NCBI GenBank assembly: GCA_964589785.1
Contig: CAZPUQ010000005.1
Location: forward strand, 1 to 64,000
Direction: 5' to 3'
Length of the DNA stretch: 64,000 nt
Source of the DNA: JAGVSR01 sp964589785
GTDB taxonomy: Bacteria; Pseudomonadota; Alphaproteobacteria; Rhizobiales; Hyphomicrobiaceae
The notes under the pieces were generated by a model. The model did no database searches and was not told the origin of the DNA. It worked only from the letters and a program-made list of their open reading frames with translations. Shown here in pieces: positions 1 through 7,865 of this stretch. Position numbers and translations under genes: made by a program. How positions within the stretch are numbered: the first letter of the stretch is position 1; each line of letters opens with the position of its first letter.

Positions 1-43
1 CCGACACGATGACGCTTTAGAAGCTGATCCAATTGTTCGAGAG

Positions 44-120
44 TGGCGCGCCCGAAAGGATTCGAACCTCTGACCCCCAGATTCGTAGTCTGGTGCTCTA
101 TCCAGCTGAGCTACGGGCGC
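44..120 (-). tRNA. tRNA-Arg (anticodon ACG)
   Basis: Read on the minus strand, a complete cloverleaf is visible. The seven-base acceptor stem GCGCCCG pairs with CGGGCGC. The D-arm contains AGCTCAGCTGGATAGAGC, the anticodon arm is CCAGA-CTACGAA-TCTGG, and the T-arm carries GGTTCGAATCC. The anticodon is ACG, which reads arginine CGN codons after deamination to inosine. The 3' CCA is encoded in the DNA at 44-46. No second tRNA or rRNA is seen beside it. Confidence 0.97.
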
Positions 121-289
121 ATTCTTGCGTAGGGGCTTCGCAGGTGCCGGGTGTCCGGGGCAGGACGAAGCTGCAAGAGCGCCCCTTCTAATCGCAGAGT
201 GGAGCGGGCGCAAGGGCCTCCGGGAGGCCGGTTGGTCGCGCCGGGCCGAGCCGCGTCGCGCCGTCGGACGACGGCCCGTCAGCCACCGG

Positions 290-1846
290 TCATGACGCCG
301 GCCGCTCGGCCGACCGATCCGGGATTACGAGCTCGAACGCGGCACCGGCCTCGGTATCGAGCAGCCGCAGGCTGCCGCCGTGCGCCTCGGCGAGCTCGGC
401 CGAGATCGGCAGGCCGAGGCCGGTTCCGCCGCGCCGGGTCGACCCTTGGAAGGGCTGGAACAGCTTGTCTCTCGCCCGCGGCGGAACGCCGGGGCCGTTG
501 TCCCTGACGACGACGATGGCCTTGTCCGCCTCGCGTCTGGCGCGGACCTCCAGGAGCCCGCCTTGCGGCCCACCCTCGCGACCCTCGATCGCCTGCACCG
601 CGTTGCGCATGAGGTTGGAGAGGATGCGGAACAGATGCTCGCGGTCGGCGTCGACGTCGAGCTTGGGATCGATGTCGAGCTTGAGGGTGATCGGCCCCTC
701 CCTGGCGATCGCCAGGAATTCCGCCACCTCCTCCACGAGCGGCCGCAGCGCCAGCATCGCCCGGCGCTGGACGGACTGCTCGGTGCGTCCGAACCGCAGC
801 GTCTCGTTGCAAAAGTTGATGGCCCGGTCGAGAGAGGCAATGAGCTTCGGCGCCACCCGCTGCACGGTGGGATCGGCGCTGCCCGTCAGGCGGTCGGAGA
901 TGAGCTGGGCGTTGGCCAGCATGTTGCGCAGATCGTGGTTGATCTTGGAGACCGCAAGCCCAAGCTGCGCCAGGCGCGTCTTCTGTTTCAGGAGCTGGGA
1001 GAGCTGGCTCTGCATGTGCGCAAGCTCGACCTCGGCAAGCCCGATCTCGTCCGTGCGCCCGGTGGGAACGACGATACGCGAGGGGTCTTCCGGGTTCTCG
1101 CTGTACCGGACGATATTGCGGGACAGGCGGCGGATCGGCTTCACGAGCAACTGGTTGATCACGACGTAGACCAGCGCGGCGGTGGCGAGCGCGACGACGA
1201 GCGACAGCCAGAAGATCTCGGTTCCGTAGCGCCACATGGCCCGTTGCAGCGGCTCTTCCGGCATGACGACCTCGATGGTGTCGTCGAACCGCGGGCCAAG
1301 GAGCGCGATGACCCGCATCGTGCGCTCGCCGTCGGACTTCAGAACATCGAGCGCCTCGTTGATCCGCTGGACGCGCACGGCGAACTGCTCGGAGAAGGTC
1401 AGCCGCGACGGCTGGCGCAAGTCGTAGGTGACATCGATCGAGATCTCCTGCACCGGAGGCAGGATCACGCGGCGTGCACCGCCGCGGCGGATGGCGATGG
1501 CGCGCACGAGGGCGGTTCGCAACAGCTCGTTGCGCAGCGCCGGCGGCACGTCGCGCGTCGGAACGGCGTCCGCTGCGAGCGCCGATACCTTGGCCGTCGT
1601 GATGCGGTCGTTCAGCCAGTTCACACGGTAGCTTGCGAGCGCCGGCAGGAAGATGAGGATCTGCGCCAGCATGACGAACACGCCGGTGATGACCAGGAGA
1701 CGGGCGGGGAGGCCGAACCACACCCGAGAGCGCGATGCCTCCGGAACCGCGGCAAAGCCGTCCGCCAGGCGCGCGCCGAACGGGACGCCGGACGGCGCTT
1801 CGCCGTCCCTCGCAGCATTCGTCTGGCGTTCCACTTCCTGAAGCAC
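290..1846 (-). CDS. Membrane sensor histidine kinase
   Basis: This 518-residue two-component sensor kinase has a GTG start. It has a membrane segment near residues 45-67, a periplasmic sensor region of about 140 residues, a second membrane segment near 210-235 and a HAMP linker. The dimerisation helix carries the phosphoacceptor in INHDLRNML. The C-terminal ATPase domain shows an N box (NLMRNAVQAI), a G1 box (DNGPGVP) and a G2 box (GGTGLGLPI). The H box is atypical: NHDLRN instead of the usual HELRTP. No response regulator lies next to it in this window, so its partner and signal are unknown. A longer open frame on the same strand lacks these motifs and was ignored. Confidence 0.88.
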   Translation of the reverse strand: MLQEVERQTNAARDGEAPSGVPFGARLADGFAAVPEASRSRVWFGLPARLLVITGVFVMLAQILIFLPALASYRVNWLNDRITTAKVSALAADAVPTRDVPPALRNELLRTALVRAIAIRRGGARRVILPPVQEISIDVTYDLRQPSRLTFSEQFAVRVQRINEALDVLKSDGERTMRVIALLGPRFDDTIEVVMPEEPLQRAMWRYGTEIFWLSLVVALATAALVYVVINQLLVKPIRRLSRNIVRYSENPEDPSRIVVPTGRTDEIGLAEVELAHMQSQLSQLLKQKTRLAQLGLAVSKINHDLRNMLANAQLISDRLTGSADPTVQRVAPKLIASLDRAINFCNETLRFGRTEQSVQRRAMLALRPLVEEVAEFLAIAREGPITLKLDIDPKLDVDADREHLFRILSNLMRNAVQAIEGREGGPQGGLLEVRARREADKAIVVVRDNGPGVPPRARDKLFQPFQGSTRRGGTGLGLPISAELAEAHGGSLRLLDTEAGAAFELVIPDRSAERPAS

Positions 1847-2030
1847 GATGCCGTCGGTGCCCTTTTTCCCGGTTCGACGCGGGAAGCGGACTGTGACACT
1901 TCGGGAGCAACTTGTCAGCCGCCCGGCGACGTCAGCCCTAAGCCTTTTCTTATCAGCGATATAAGGTCTGTTCGTTCCGACTCAAGCGGTCGCCGTCACC
2001 CCGTGCGGGACGAGGTCGTCCGGAGTCGCC

Positions 2031-3497
2031 CTAACCGAGCTTCGCCAGCCAGCCGATGATGCGCCGCAAGAGCGGGCTCCCTGTCTTGTCGACGTAGAAC
2101 CGGGTGGCGGCGCGCTTGCTGAGCTCGCCGAAGGTCGGGTAGGGCGCAACCCAGTCCGTCATGGCCCGGATGTGGAGGTTGCGGGCAATGGCGAGCGACC
2201 ACACCTGGATCAGCTCGCCGGCCTGGGCGCCGAGGATGCTGGCACCAAGAATGCGTCCATGACGGTCCGTCACGACCTTGATGTGCCCGCGCGTCTCGCG
2301 TTCGGCCTGGGCCCGGTCGTTCTCGTGATAAGGCCAGCGCAGGACGTGCACCTTCATCTTCCTCGCCACGGCGTCCACCTCGCTCACGCCCACGTGCGCG
2401 AGTTCCGGATCGGTGAATGTGACCCGCGGGAGGCGGCGGAGCGAGACTCTTGCCGGCACGCGGAAGAGGATACGGCGCAAGACAATGCCGGCGTGATCGT
2501 TGGCGACGTGCGTGAACTTCGGCCCGCCCGCGACGTCGCCGATAGCGAAGACCTTCCGGTTGGACGTCCGAAGTCCGCGATCGACCAGGATGCCGGATGC
2601 CTCGAACTTGATGCCTGCACCGGCGAGATTGAGGTCGGCGACATTCGGGCGGCGCCCCACGGCGACGAGCAGATGGGAGCCGTCGATCGTCATTTCGCCG
2701 TCGCTCGCCGTCGCATGCACGCGGATGCGGCCCTCGGCACGCTCGACCTTGGAGACGCTCGTTGCCTCGCGCACGTCGATGCCCTCGGCGCGGATCATGT
2801 CGAGCAGCAGCGAGGTCAGCTCCGGATCGTCCTTGCTCAGGGCCTTCGCGCTCTCGATGACGCTGACGCGGCTGCCGAGACGGCGGTGGGCCTGCGCCAT
2901 TTCGAGACCGACCGGTCCGCCGCCGAGAACGATCAGATGCTCCGGCCGCACCGCGTTCTCAAAGAGGCTCTCGGTCGTGAAATAGGCAACGTCCGCCAGC
3001 CCGGGGATGTTCGGAATGACCGGCGAGGAACCGGTCGCGATGACGAACCGGCGCGCCGAGACGAGATAGTCGCCCGCCGCGACCGTGCGGGCGCCGGTGA
3101 AGCGCGCGGCGGCCTGAATGACCTGCACACCGAGACCGCGGAAGCGCTCGACGGAATCGTTGGGTGCAATGGCGGCGATGACGGACTGGACGTGCCGGTG
3201 CACGGCGCCCGCATCGATCGACGGCTCCACCGCCGCGATCCCGAATGGCGTCGCAGTCCGCATGGCGTGAGCCCGGCGCGCGGCGGCGATGAGAGCCTTG
3301 GACGGCACGCAGCCGTAGTTGAGGCAATCGCCGCCCATCTTGTGCTTTTCGATGAGCACGACACGGCGGCCGAAGGCGGCCGCCCCGGCGGCAACCGAAA
3401 GGCCGCCCGAGCCTGCGCCGATGACGCAGACGTCGGCCTCGATCCGGGTCGCCAGCGAGGGCGCATCCGGCGCGTTGCGGGCCTCAGGCGGCTCCAT
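2031..3497 (-). CDS. FAD-dependent pyridine nucleotide-disulfide oxidoreductase, mercuric-reductase-like
   Basis: This 488-residue protein belongs to the dihydrolipoyl dehydrogenase/mercuric reductase family. An N-terminal dinucleotide fold (VIGAGSGGLSVAAGAA) is followed by the redox-active pair in GGDCLNYGCVPSKA, a second NAD-binding fold (VLGGGPVGLEMAQ), the FAD motif FAIGDVAG, and a dimerisation domain. No N-terminal HMA domain and no C-terminal CC pair are visible, so true mercury reduction is doubtful. The chosen ATG lies 14 bases inside the end of the upstream membrane-protein gene, so the two are probably translated together. Pairing of this family with TVP38-type membrane proteins is known in other bacteria; the shared role is unclear. 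Upstream in-frame sequence to 3974 lies in the neighbour's coding region. Confidence 0.87.
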   Translation of the reverse strand: MEPPEARNAPDAPSLATRIEADVCVIGAGSGGLSVAAGAAAFGRRVVLIEKHKMGGDCLNYGCVPSKALIAAARRAHAMRTATPFGIAAVEPSIDAGAVHRHVQSVIAAIAPNDSVERFRGLGVQVIQAAARFTGARTVAAGDYLVSARRFVIATGSSPVIPNIPGLADVAYFTTESLFENAVRPEHLIVLGGGPVGLEMAQAHRRLGSRVSVIESAKALSKDDPELTSLLLDMIRAEGIDVREATSVSKVERAEGRIRVHATASDGEMTIDGSHLLVAVGRRPNVADLNLAGAGIKFEASGILVDRGLRTSNRKVFAIGDVAGGPKFTHVANDHAGIVLRRILFRVPARVSLRRLPRVTFTDPELAHVGVSEVDAVARKMKVHVLRWPYHENDRAQAERETRGHIKVVTDRHGRILGASILGAQAGELIQVWSLAIARNLHIRAMTDWVAPYPTFGELSKRAATRFYVDKTGSPLLRRIIGWLAKLG

Positions 3498-4272
3498 TGC
3501 GACCACTCCATTTCCTGGCGGCGACGGGGATGAGGGCCATGAGGCCCAAGAGGACCAGTGCGGCCACGATCTCGCCGGTGACAAGATGGCTCGTGTCGAT
3601 CGTATACGGGCAGTCGAGGGTTGGCTCGCTCGCCCGGCGCTGAAGGCAGGCGGCATGCACAGCATTCTGCGCTGCGACGACGCTGCCGAGGCCGGACCCC
3701 GCCACGGAGAAGGCAACCGTGCCCGGGATGATGCCGAAGAACGTGCCGGCGACGTAGGTGGCGAGCGGGACGCCGAGCAGCGCCGGAGCGAGATTGACGA
3801 TGAAGAACGGGAAAACCGGTACGAGCCGCAGGAACAGCAAGTAGCTGAGCGCATGCGCCTGGAAGCCGTCGCGCAGCCGCCCGAGCCATGGTCCCGCCCG
3901 CCTGGCCAGCGGCTCGCCGAGCGAGGACTTGGCAATGAGGAAGAGCAGCGTTGCACCCGCCGTCGCCGCGACAACGGTCGCGGCCGCGCCGATCTGCCAG
4001 CCGAAGAGCAGTCCGCCGGCGAGCGTCATGGCAAGGCCGCCGGGAAGCGAGAGCGCCACGACCAGAACATAGAGCAGCATATAGAGGGCAACGGCCCCCG
4101 CGAGGTTGCCGTCGATCGCGCTTCGAAGCGCATCGTAATTGCGGCCGATGGTCTCGAAGGTGAGAAGGCGGTGCCACCCCATCGCGTAGACCGCCGCCAT
4201 CCCGGCGAGAAGGATGAGGAGCGGCAGCCAGCGACGCGGTCTTGAGAGGTCGGAGGTCTCGCCGGAGTTCAT
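3484..4272 (-). CDS. TVP38/TMEM64 family (SNARE-associated/DedA-like) membrane protein
   Basis: This 262-residue polytopic membrane protein shows the VTT-domain pattern. An early membrane helix is followed by a long hydrophobic block, the glycine-rich stretch LSLPGGLAMTLAGGLLFGW, and a conserved arginine/proline segment (FLRLVPVFPFFIVN) before GTFFGIIPGT. Such proteins are thought to take part in lipid scrambling or membrane homeostasis; the substrate here is unknown. The start at 4272 (MNSGETSD) was chosen because the upstream extension to 4431 is arginine-rich, not protein-like, and crosses the rpmH promoter. The 3' end overlaps the flavin oxidoreductase gene by 14 bases. A hydrophilic cysteine-containing loop lies before the last helix. 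Confidence 0.85.
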   Translation of the reverse strand: MNSGETSDLSRPRRWLPLLILLAGMAAVYAMGWHRLLTFETIGRNYDALRSAIDGNLAGAVALYMLLYVLVVALSLPGGLAMTLAGGLLFGWQIGAAATVVAATAGATLLFLIAKSSLGEPLARRAGPWLGRLRDGFQAHALSYLLFLRLVPVFPFFIVNLAPALLGVPLATYVAGTFFGIIPGTVAFSVAGSGLGSVVAAQNAVHAACLQRRASEPTLDCPYTIDTSHLVTGEIVAALVLLGLMALIPVAARKWSGRNGAA

Positions 4273-4357
4273 GAGGAACGCTCCCGGGGCTGGTCGGATG
4301 TTGAGGCAAACAGGCGGGCTCGAGTGGTCGTCGCAATTCCGGAGCCGGCCGCGGCAA

Positions 4358-4386
4358 TTGACTTGCGGGGGCCTGCCCCCTATAGA
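4358..4386 (+). promoter_or_regulatory. Strong sigma70-type promoter for rpmH-rnpA
   Basis: The -35 box TTGACT (4358-4363) and -10 box TATAGA (4381-4386) are separated by exactly 17 bases, about 160 bases before rpmH. The spacer contains the inverted repeat GGGGG-CCTG-CCCCC (4367-4380), which ends against the -10 box. No gene occupies 4273-4546, so the transcript would have a leader of roughly 150 bases. Confidence 0.75.
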
Positions 4387-4546
4387 GTGGCTCCTTCCAA
4401 TCCTGCCGGATCCGGTGAGGGCATGCCGCATGCCGGCAGTCCGTGGAACCTTTTCTGGCAGTCCATTGATTTTGCAACCCTAATCGCTTTGCGCCGGCCC
4501 GCTGGGCCGCAGCCTGCGGGGCGGGCCTGACGAGACGGAGTGTACC

Positions 4547-4681
4547 GTGAAGCGCACGTATCAACCGAGCAAGCTGGTGCGCAAGCGCCGGCATGGCTTC
4601 CGCAAGCGCATGGAAACGGCCGGTGGCGCCAAGGTCATCGCCCGCCGCCGCGCCAAGGGCCGCAAGCGCCTTTCGGCCTAA
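4547..4681 (+). CDS. rpmH: 50S ribosomal protein L34
   Basis: This 44-residue basic protein of the large ribosomal subunit begins MKRTYQPSKLVRKRRHGF and ends GRKRLSA, the standard L34 sequence and length. It uses a GTG start, and no in-frame ATG gives the conserved N-terminus. It lies just before rnpA, as in most bacteria, where the two are usually co-transcribed. The consensus promoter at 4358-4386 drives it. It is too short to appear in many ORF listings but is unambiguous. Confidence 0.98.
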   Translation: MKRTYQPSKLVRKRRHGFRKRMETAGGAKVIARRRAKGRKRLSA

Positions 4682-4767
4682 TCCCGCGCCGGCCGCCGCG
4701 GACCCGTCGACAGGGCTTTCGCCTCAGGGCGCTGGCGTGACGACCCTGACGAGGCCGAGGGGGGAGC

Positions 4768-5154
4768 ATGCGACTCACCACCCTCAAGAAGCGAGCCGAA
4801 TTCCTGAGGTTGCGGGGCGGGGCGCGATGCGCTACGCCCCCTTTCGTTTTGGAGACGCGGCCACGAGCCGAGCCGGAGGCGGCTCAAGGCCCGCCGCGCT
4901 TCGGATTCACGGTCACCAAGGCCATCGGCGGCGCCGTGGAGCGCAACCGCATCCGCCGGCGCCTCAAGGCGGCGGTCCGCGCGGTTGCAGCTGCCGCGGC
5001 CCGTCCGGGCCAGGACTATGTCCTCATTGCGCGGCGGTCGGCCTTGGACGTGCCGTTCGAAACCCTGAAGAAAGACCTTGAACGCGCGTTCCATCGCGTG
5101 CATCACGCCTCCCGATCCCCGCAGACGGACCCCAAACGGAAGGTGCAACCTTGA
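4768..5154 (+). CDS. rnpA: Ribonuclease P protein component
   Basis: This 128-residue protein subunit of RNase P matures tRNA 5' ends together with the catalytic RNA. The family signature is RNRIRRRLKAAVRA near residues 60-72, followed by GQDYVLIARRSALDVPFETL. The N-terminus (LKKRAEFLRLRGG) also matches the family. It lies 86 bases after rpmH and is probably co-transcribed with it. The protein gene is present, but the RNA subunit (rnpB) was not found in the window. The 178 bases between rnpA and yidC hold no yidD gene, which often sits at this position. Confidence 0.95.
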   Translation: MRLTTLKKRAEFLRLRGGARCATPPFVLETRPRAEPEAAQGPPRFGFTVTKAIGGAVERNRIRRRLKAAVRAVAAAAARPGQDYVLIARRSALDVPFETLKKDLERAFHRVHHASRSPQTDPKRKVQP

Positions 5155-5332
5155 CTGCCTGAGGCCGCCGGCCCGATCGCCAATCGATCGGCGCGCCGGT
5201 CCGTAGATCACGCAGTGACCCCATGTCCCCTTTGCCCGGAGCGCGCGAGTGTGACAGGCAGAGCCGCTGCAGTGTCGAACACGGCAACGACCGGCCGGCG
5301 CAGCGCCAAGCGACCGACGAACCGAGGCGACG

Positions 5333-7147
5333 ATGAAGAGCCAACAGCCTGAAAGCCAGATGAACGTTCTGATCGCCATCGTGCTGTCGATGGCGGTGCT
5401 CCTCGGTTGGAGCTATTTCTTCGCCGGTCCGCAGATCGAGGCGGAGAAGGCACGCCAGACCCGCGACCGCGAGGTGGCCGCCAAGACCGAGCCGGCTGCG
5501 GCCGAGTCCTCGCCGACTGCTGCAGCGACGGCGAAGCCCGCGACGCGCGAGGAGGCGATGGTGGCGTCGCCGCGCATCGCGATCGAGACCCCCTCGCTCC
5601 GAGGCTCGTTCGCATTGAAGGGCGCCGCGATCGACGACCTGGCGCTGCGCAAGTACCACGAGACGGTGGACCCCAAGAGCCCCAACATCGTGCTGTTCTC
5701 GCCGCTCTCCGAAGCGGGAGGCTATTTCGCCCGCTTCGGCTGGCAGGCGACGGGCAAGGCCGTGAAGCTGCCCGACAGCGAAACGGTATGGACGGCGAAG
5801 ACGCCGGGCCCGTTGACGCCGACCAACCCCGTGACGCTCGAATGGGACAACGGCGAGGGCCTGACCTTCCGCCGCGTCATCGCGGTGGACGAGAGCTACA
5901 TGTTCTCCGTGACCGACGAGGTGGAGAACAAGAGCACCGGCGATGTGGCGCTGAAGCCGTACGCCCGTCTCTTCCGGTTCGGCGCCCCCAAGACGCCGTC
6001 GGTCTGGATCCAGCACGAAGGCCTGCTCGGCGTTCCCGGCGATGCCGGCCTGCAGGAGATCACCTTCCACGATGCGGTCGCCGAGCCGCCGCAGACGTTC
6101 GAGGGCAAGACGGGCGGATGGCTCGGCATCACCGACAAATACTGGGCGTCTGCGATCATCCCCGACCAGAAGGTGTCCTATAGCGGCGCGCTCGCCGGCG
6201 AGCCGGCACGGGATGCCAAGGGTCGGCCGATGTTCCTGGCCGAATACGAGGCCGAGCCGACCATCGTCGCTGCGGGAAGCGTCGCCTCGGTCAAGACCAA
6301 CCTCTATGCCGGCGCCAAGCAGGCGGCCGTCATAGAGCGCTACGGCGAGGACCTCGGCATCGAGAAGTTCGACCTGATGATCGACTGGGGCTGGTTCTAC
6401 TTCCTGACCAAGCCGATGAACCACGCGCTGACCTGGCTCTACGGCATCCTCGGCAACTTCGGCCTCGCCATTCTCGCGCTGACCGTCATCGTCAAGCTGC
6501 TCTTCTATCCCCTCGCCAACAAGTCGTACGTCTCCATGGCGAAGATGAAGAAGCTGCAGCCGCAGATGGAGGCGCTGAAGGAGCGCTTCAAGGACGACAA
6601 GCCGCGCATGCAGCAGGAGCTCATGCAGCTCTACCAGAAGGAGAAGATCAACCCGGCTGCCGGCTGTCTGCCGATCCTCGTGCAGATCCCGGTGTTCTTC
6701 GCGCTCTACAAGGTGCTCTATACCTCGATCGACATGCGCCACGCGCCGTTCATCGGCTGGATTCAGGACCTCTCGGCCCCCGATCCGACATCGATCTTCA
6801 ACCTGTTCGGCCTGCTGCCGTTCGCCGTGCCGGACTTCCTGCATATCGGCGTGTGGCCGATCATCATGGGCATCACGATGTGGGTCCAGATGCAGTTGAA
6901 CCCGCCGCAGCCCGACCCCGTGCAGCAGCAGATCTTCAGCTGGATGCCGCTGATCTTCACCTTCCTGCTCGCCACGTTCCCCGCCGGCCTCGTCATCTAC
7001 TGGGCCTGGAACAACGTGCTCTCGATCATCCAGCAGTGGTACATCACCCGGCAGCAAGGGGCCGAGATCCACCTCGGCGCCAATATTCGCCGCACCTTCG
7101 CGCCCCTGCTGCGCCTCTTCGGACAAGGCAGCGAGACCAAGGGATGA
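5333..7147 (+). CDS. yidC: Membrane protein insertase YidC
   Basis: This 604-residue inner-membrane insertase and chaperone works with SecYEG or alone. An N-terminal signal-anchor (NVLIAIVLSMAVLLGWSYFF) is followed by a short alanine-rich stretch, a large periplasmic beta-sandwich domain (about residues 80-350), and the conserved five-helix core. The core includes KPMNHALTWLYGILGNFG, the cytoplasmic helical hairpin (MAKMKKLQPQMEALKERFKDD) and the NPAAGCLPILVQIPVFFALY segment. Length and layout match alphaproteobacterial YidC. It lies 40 bases before engB in the same direction, a conserved pairing. Confidence 0.97.
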   Translation: MKSQQPESQMNVLIAIVLSMAVLLGWSYFFAGPQIEAEKARQTRDREVAAKTEPAAAESSPTAAATAKPATREEAMVASPRIAIETPSLRGSFALKGAAIDDLALRKYHETVDPKSPNIVLFSPLSEAGGYFARFGWQATGKAVKLPDSETVWTAKTPGPLTPTNPVTLEWDNGEGLTFRRVIAVDESYMFSVTDEVENKSTGDVALKPYARLFRFGAPKTPSVWIQHEGLLGVPGDAGLQEITFHDAVAEPPQTFEGKTGGWLGITDKYWASAIIPDQKVSYSGALAGEPARDAKGRPMFLAEYEAEPTIVAAGSVASVKTNLYAGAKQAAVIERYGEDLGIEKFDLMIDWGWFYFLTKPMNHALTWLYGILGNFGLAILALTVIVKLLFYPLANKSYVSMAKMKKLQPQMEALKERFKDDKPRMQQELMQLYQKEKINPAAGCLPILVQIPVFFALYKVLYTSIDMRHAPFIGWIQDLSAPDPTSIFNLFGLLPFAVPDFLHIGVWPIIMGITMWVQMQLNPPQPDPVQQQIFSWMPLIFTFLLATFPAGLVIYWAWNNVLSIIQQWYITRQQGAEIHLGANIRRTFAPLLRLFGQGSETKG

Positions 7148-7187
7148 CGCCGCGCGCCCGGGCTGCACACGACGAGCGGCTTGCCTC

Positions 7188-7847
7188 ATGAGCGCCGCCG
7201 AGCCCTTCGCGTTCACGCCCGAGGACTACGCAGCCGGCAAGGCGCTCTTCGAGCAGCGGTGGTCCTTCGTGAAGGGCGTCGTCGATCTCGGCGAGCTGCC
7301 TCCGGCCGGTCCGGTCGAGATCGCCTTCGCCGGCCGCTCGAACGTCGGCAAGTCGAGCCTTCTCAATGCGCTCGTGCGCCAGGGCGGGCTTGCCCGGACC
7401 TCGAACACGCCCGGCCGCACCCAGGAGCTCAACTACTTCGTCCCGGAATGCGGGGCTCCCTACCTCGTCGACATGCCGGGCTACGGCTTCGCCGAGGCGC
7501 CGAAGGACAAGGTCGAGGCGTGGACGCGGCTCGTGAAGAGCTATCTCGCGGGCCGCCAGAGGCTGGCGCGTGTCTTCCTGCTCGTTGACGCGCGCCATGG
7601 CATCAAGGCGATCGACCGCAGCATCATGAAGCTGCTCGACGAGTCCGCCGTCTCCTATCAGGCAGTCCTGACCAAGGCCGACAAGATCTCGCGGACGGCG
7701 CTTGCGGCGGTGAAGGCGGCGACGGAAGCCACATTGGCGGAGCACACGGCCGCCTATCCGCTCGTCATCGCGACCTCATCGGAAACGGGCGAGGGCATCG
7801 ACGACCTGCGCGCCCAGGCCGCTCTCGTGGCGCGCCAGCATGCCTGA
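7188..7847 (+). CDS. engB: Ribosome biogenesis GTPase EngB (YihA/YsxC)
   Basis: This 219-residue TrmE-Era-EngA-type GTPase is needed for large-subunit assembly. The nucleotide-binding motifs are clear: G1 GRSNVGKSSLL, the switch threonine region SNTPGRTQELNYF, G3 DMPGYGFAEAP, and G4 TKADK. It follows yidC by 40 bases. In many Hyphomicrobiales argB follows next; here a reverse-strand gene lies between them. Only about 18 bases separate its stop from the stop of that convergent gene, leaving no room for a separate terminator. Confidence 0.95.
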   Translation: MSAAEPFAFTPEDYAAGKALFEQRWSFVKGVVDLGELPPAGPVEIAFAGRSNVGKSSLLNALVRQGGLARTSNTPGRTQELNYFVPECGAPYLVDMPGYGFAEAPKDKVEAWTRLVKSYLAGRQRLARVFLLVDARHGIKAIDRSIMKLLDESAVSYQAVLTKADKISRTALAAVKAATEATLAEHTAAYPLVIATSSETGEGIDDLRAQAALVARQHA

Positions 7848-7865
7848 TCGCCCGCTCTCTGCCGG

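Noticed and set aside
2031..3497. Mercury resistance (merA) operon
   Set aside because: No merR, merT or merP is present, and the C-terminal cysteine pair and HMA domain of true MerA are lacking.
5155..5332. Possible yidD between rnpA and yidC
   Set aside because: The 178-base gap has no frame long enough with the cysteine-rich YidD pattern. YidD must lie elsewhere or be absent.
4273..5332. Possible replication origin near rpmH-rnpA
   Set aside because: In many bacteria dnaA and oriC lie beside rpmH, but no dnaA gene or cluster of DnaA boxes is visible. Alphaproteobacterial origins are usually elsewhere.
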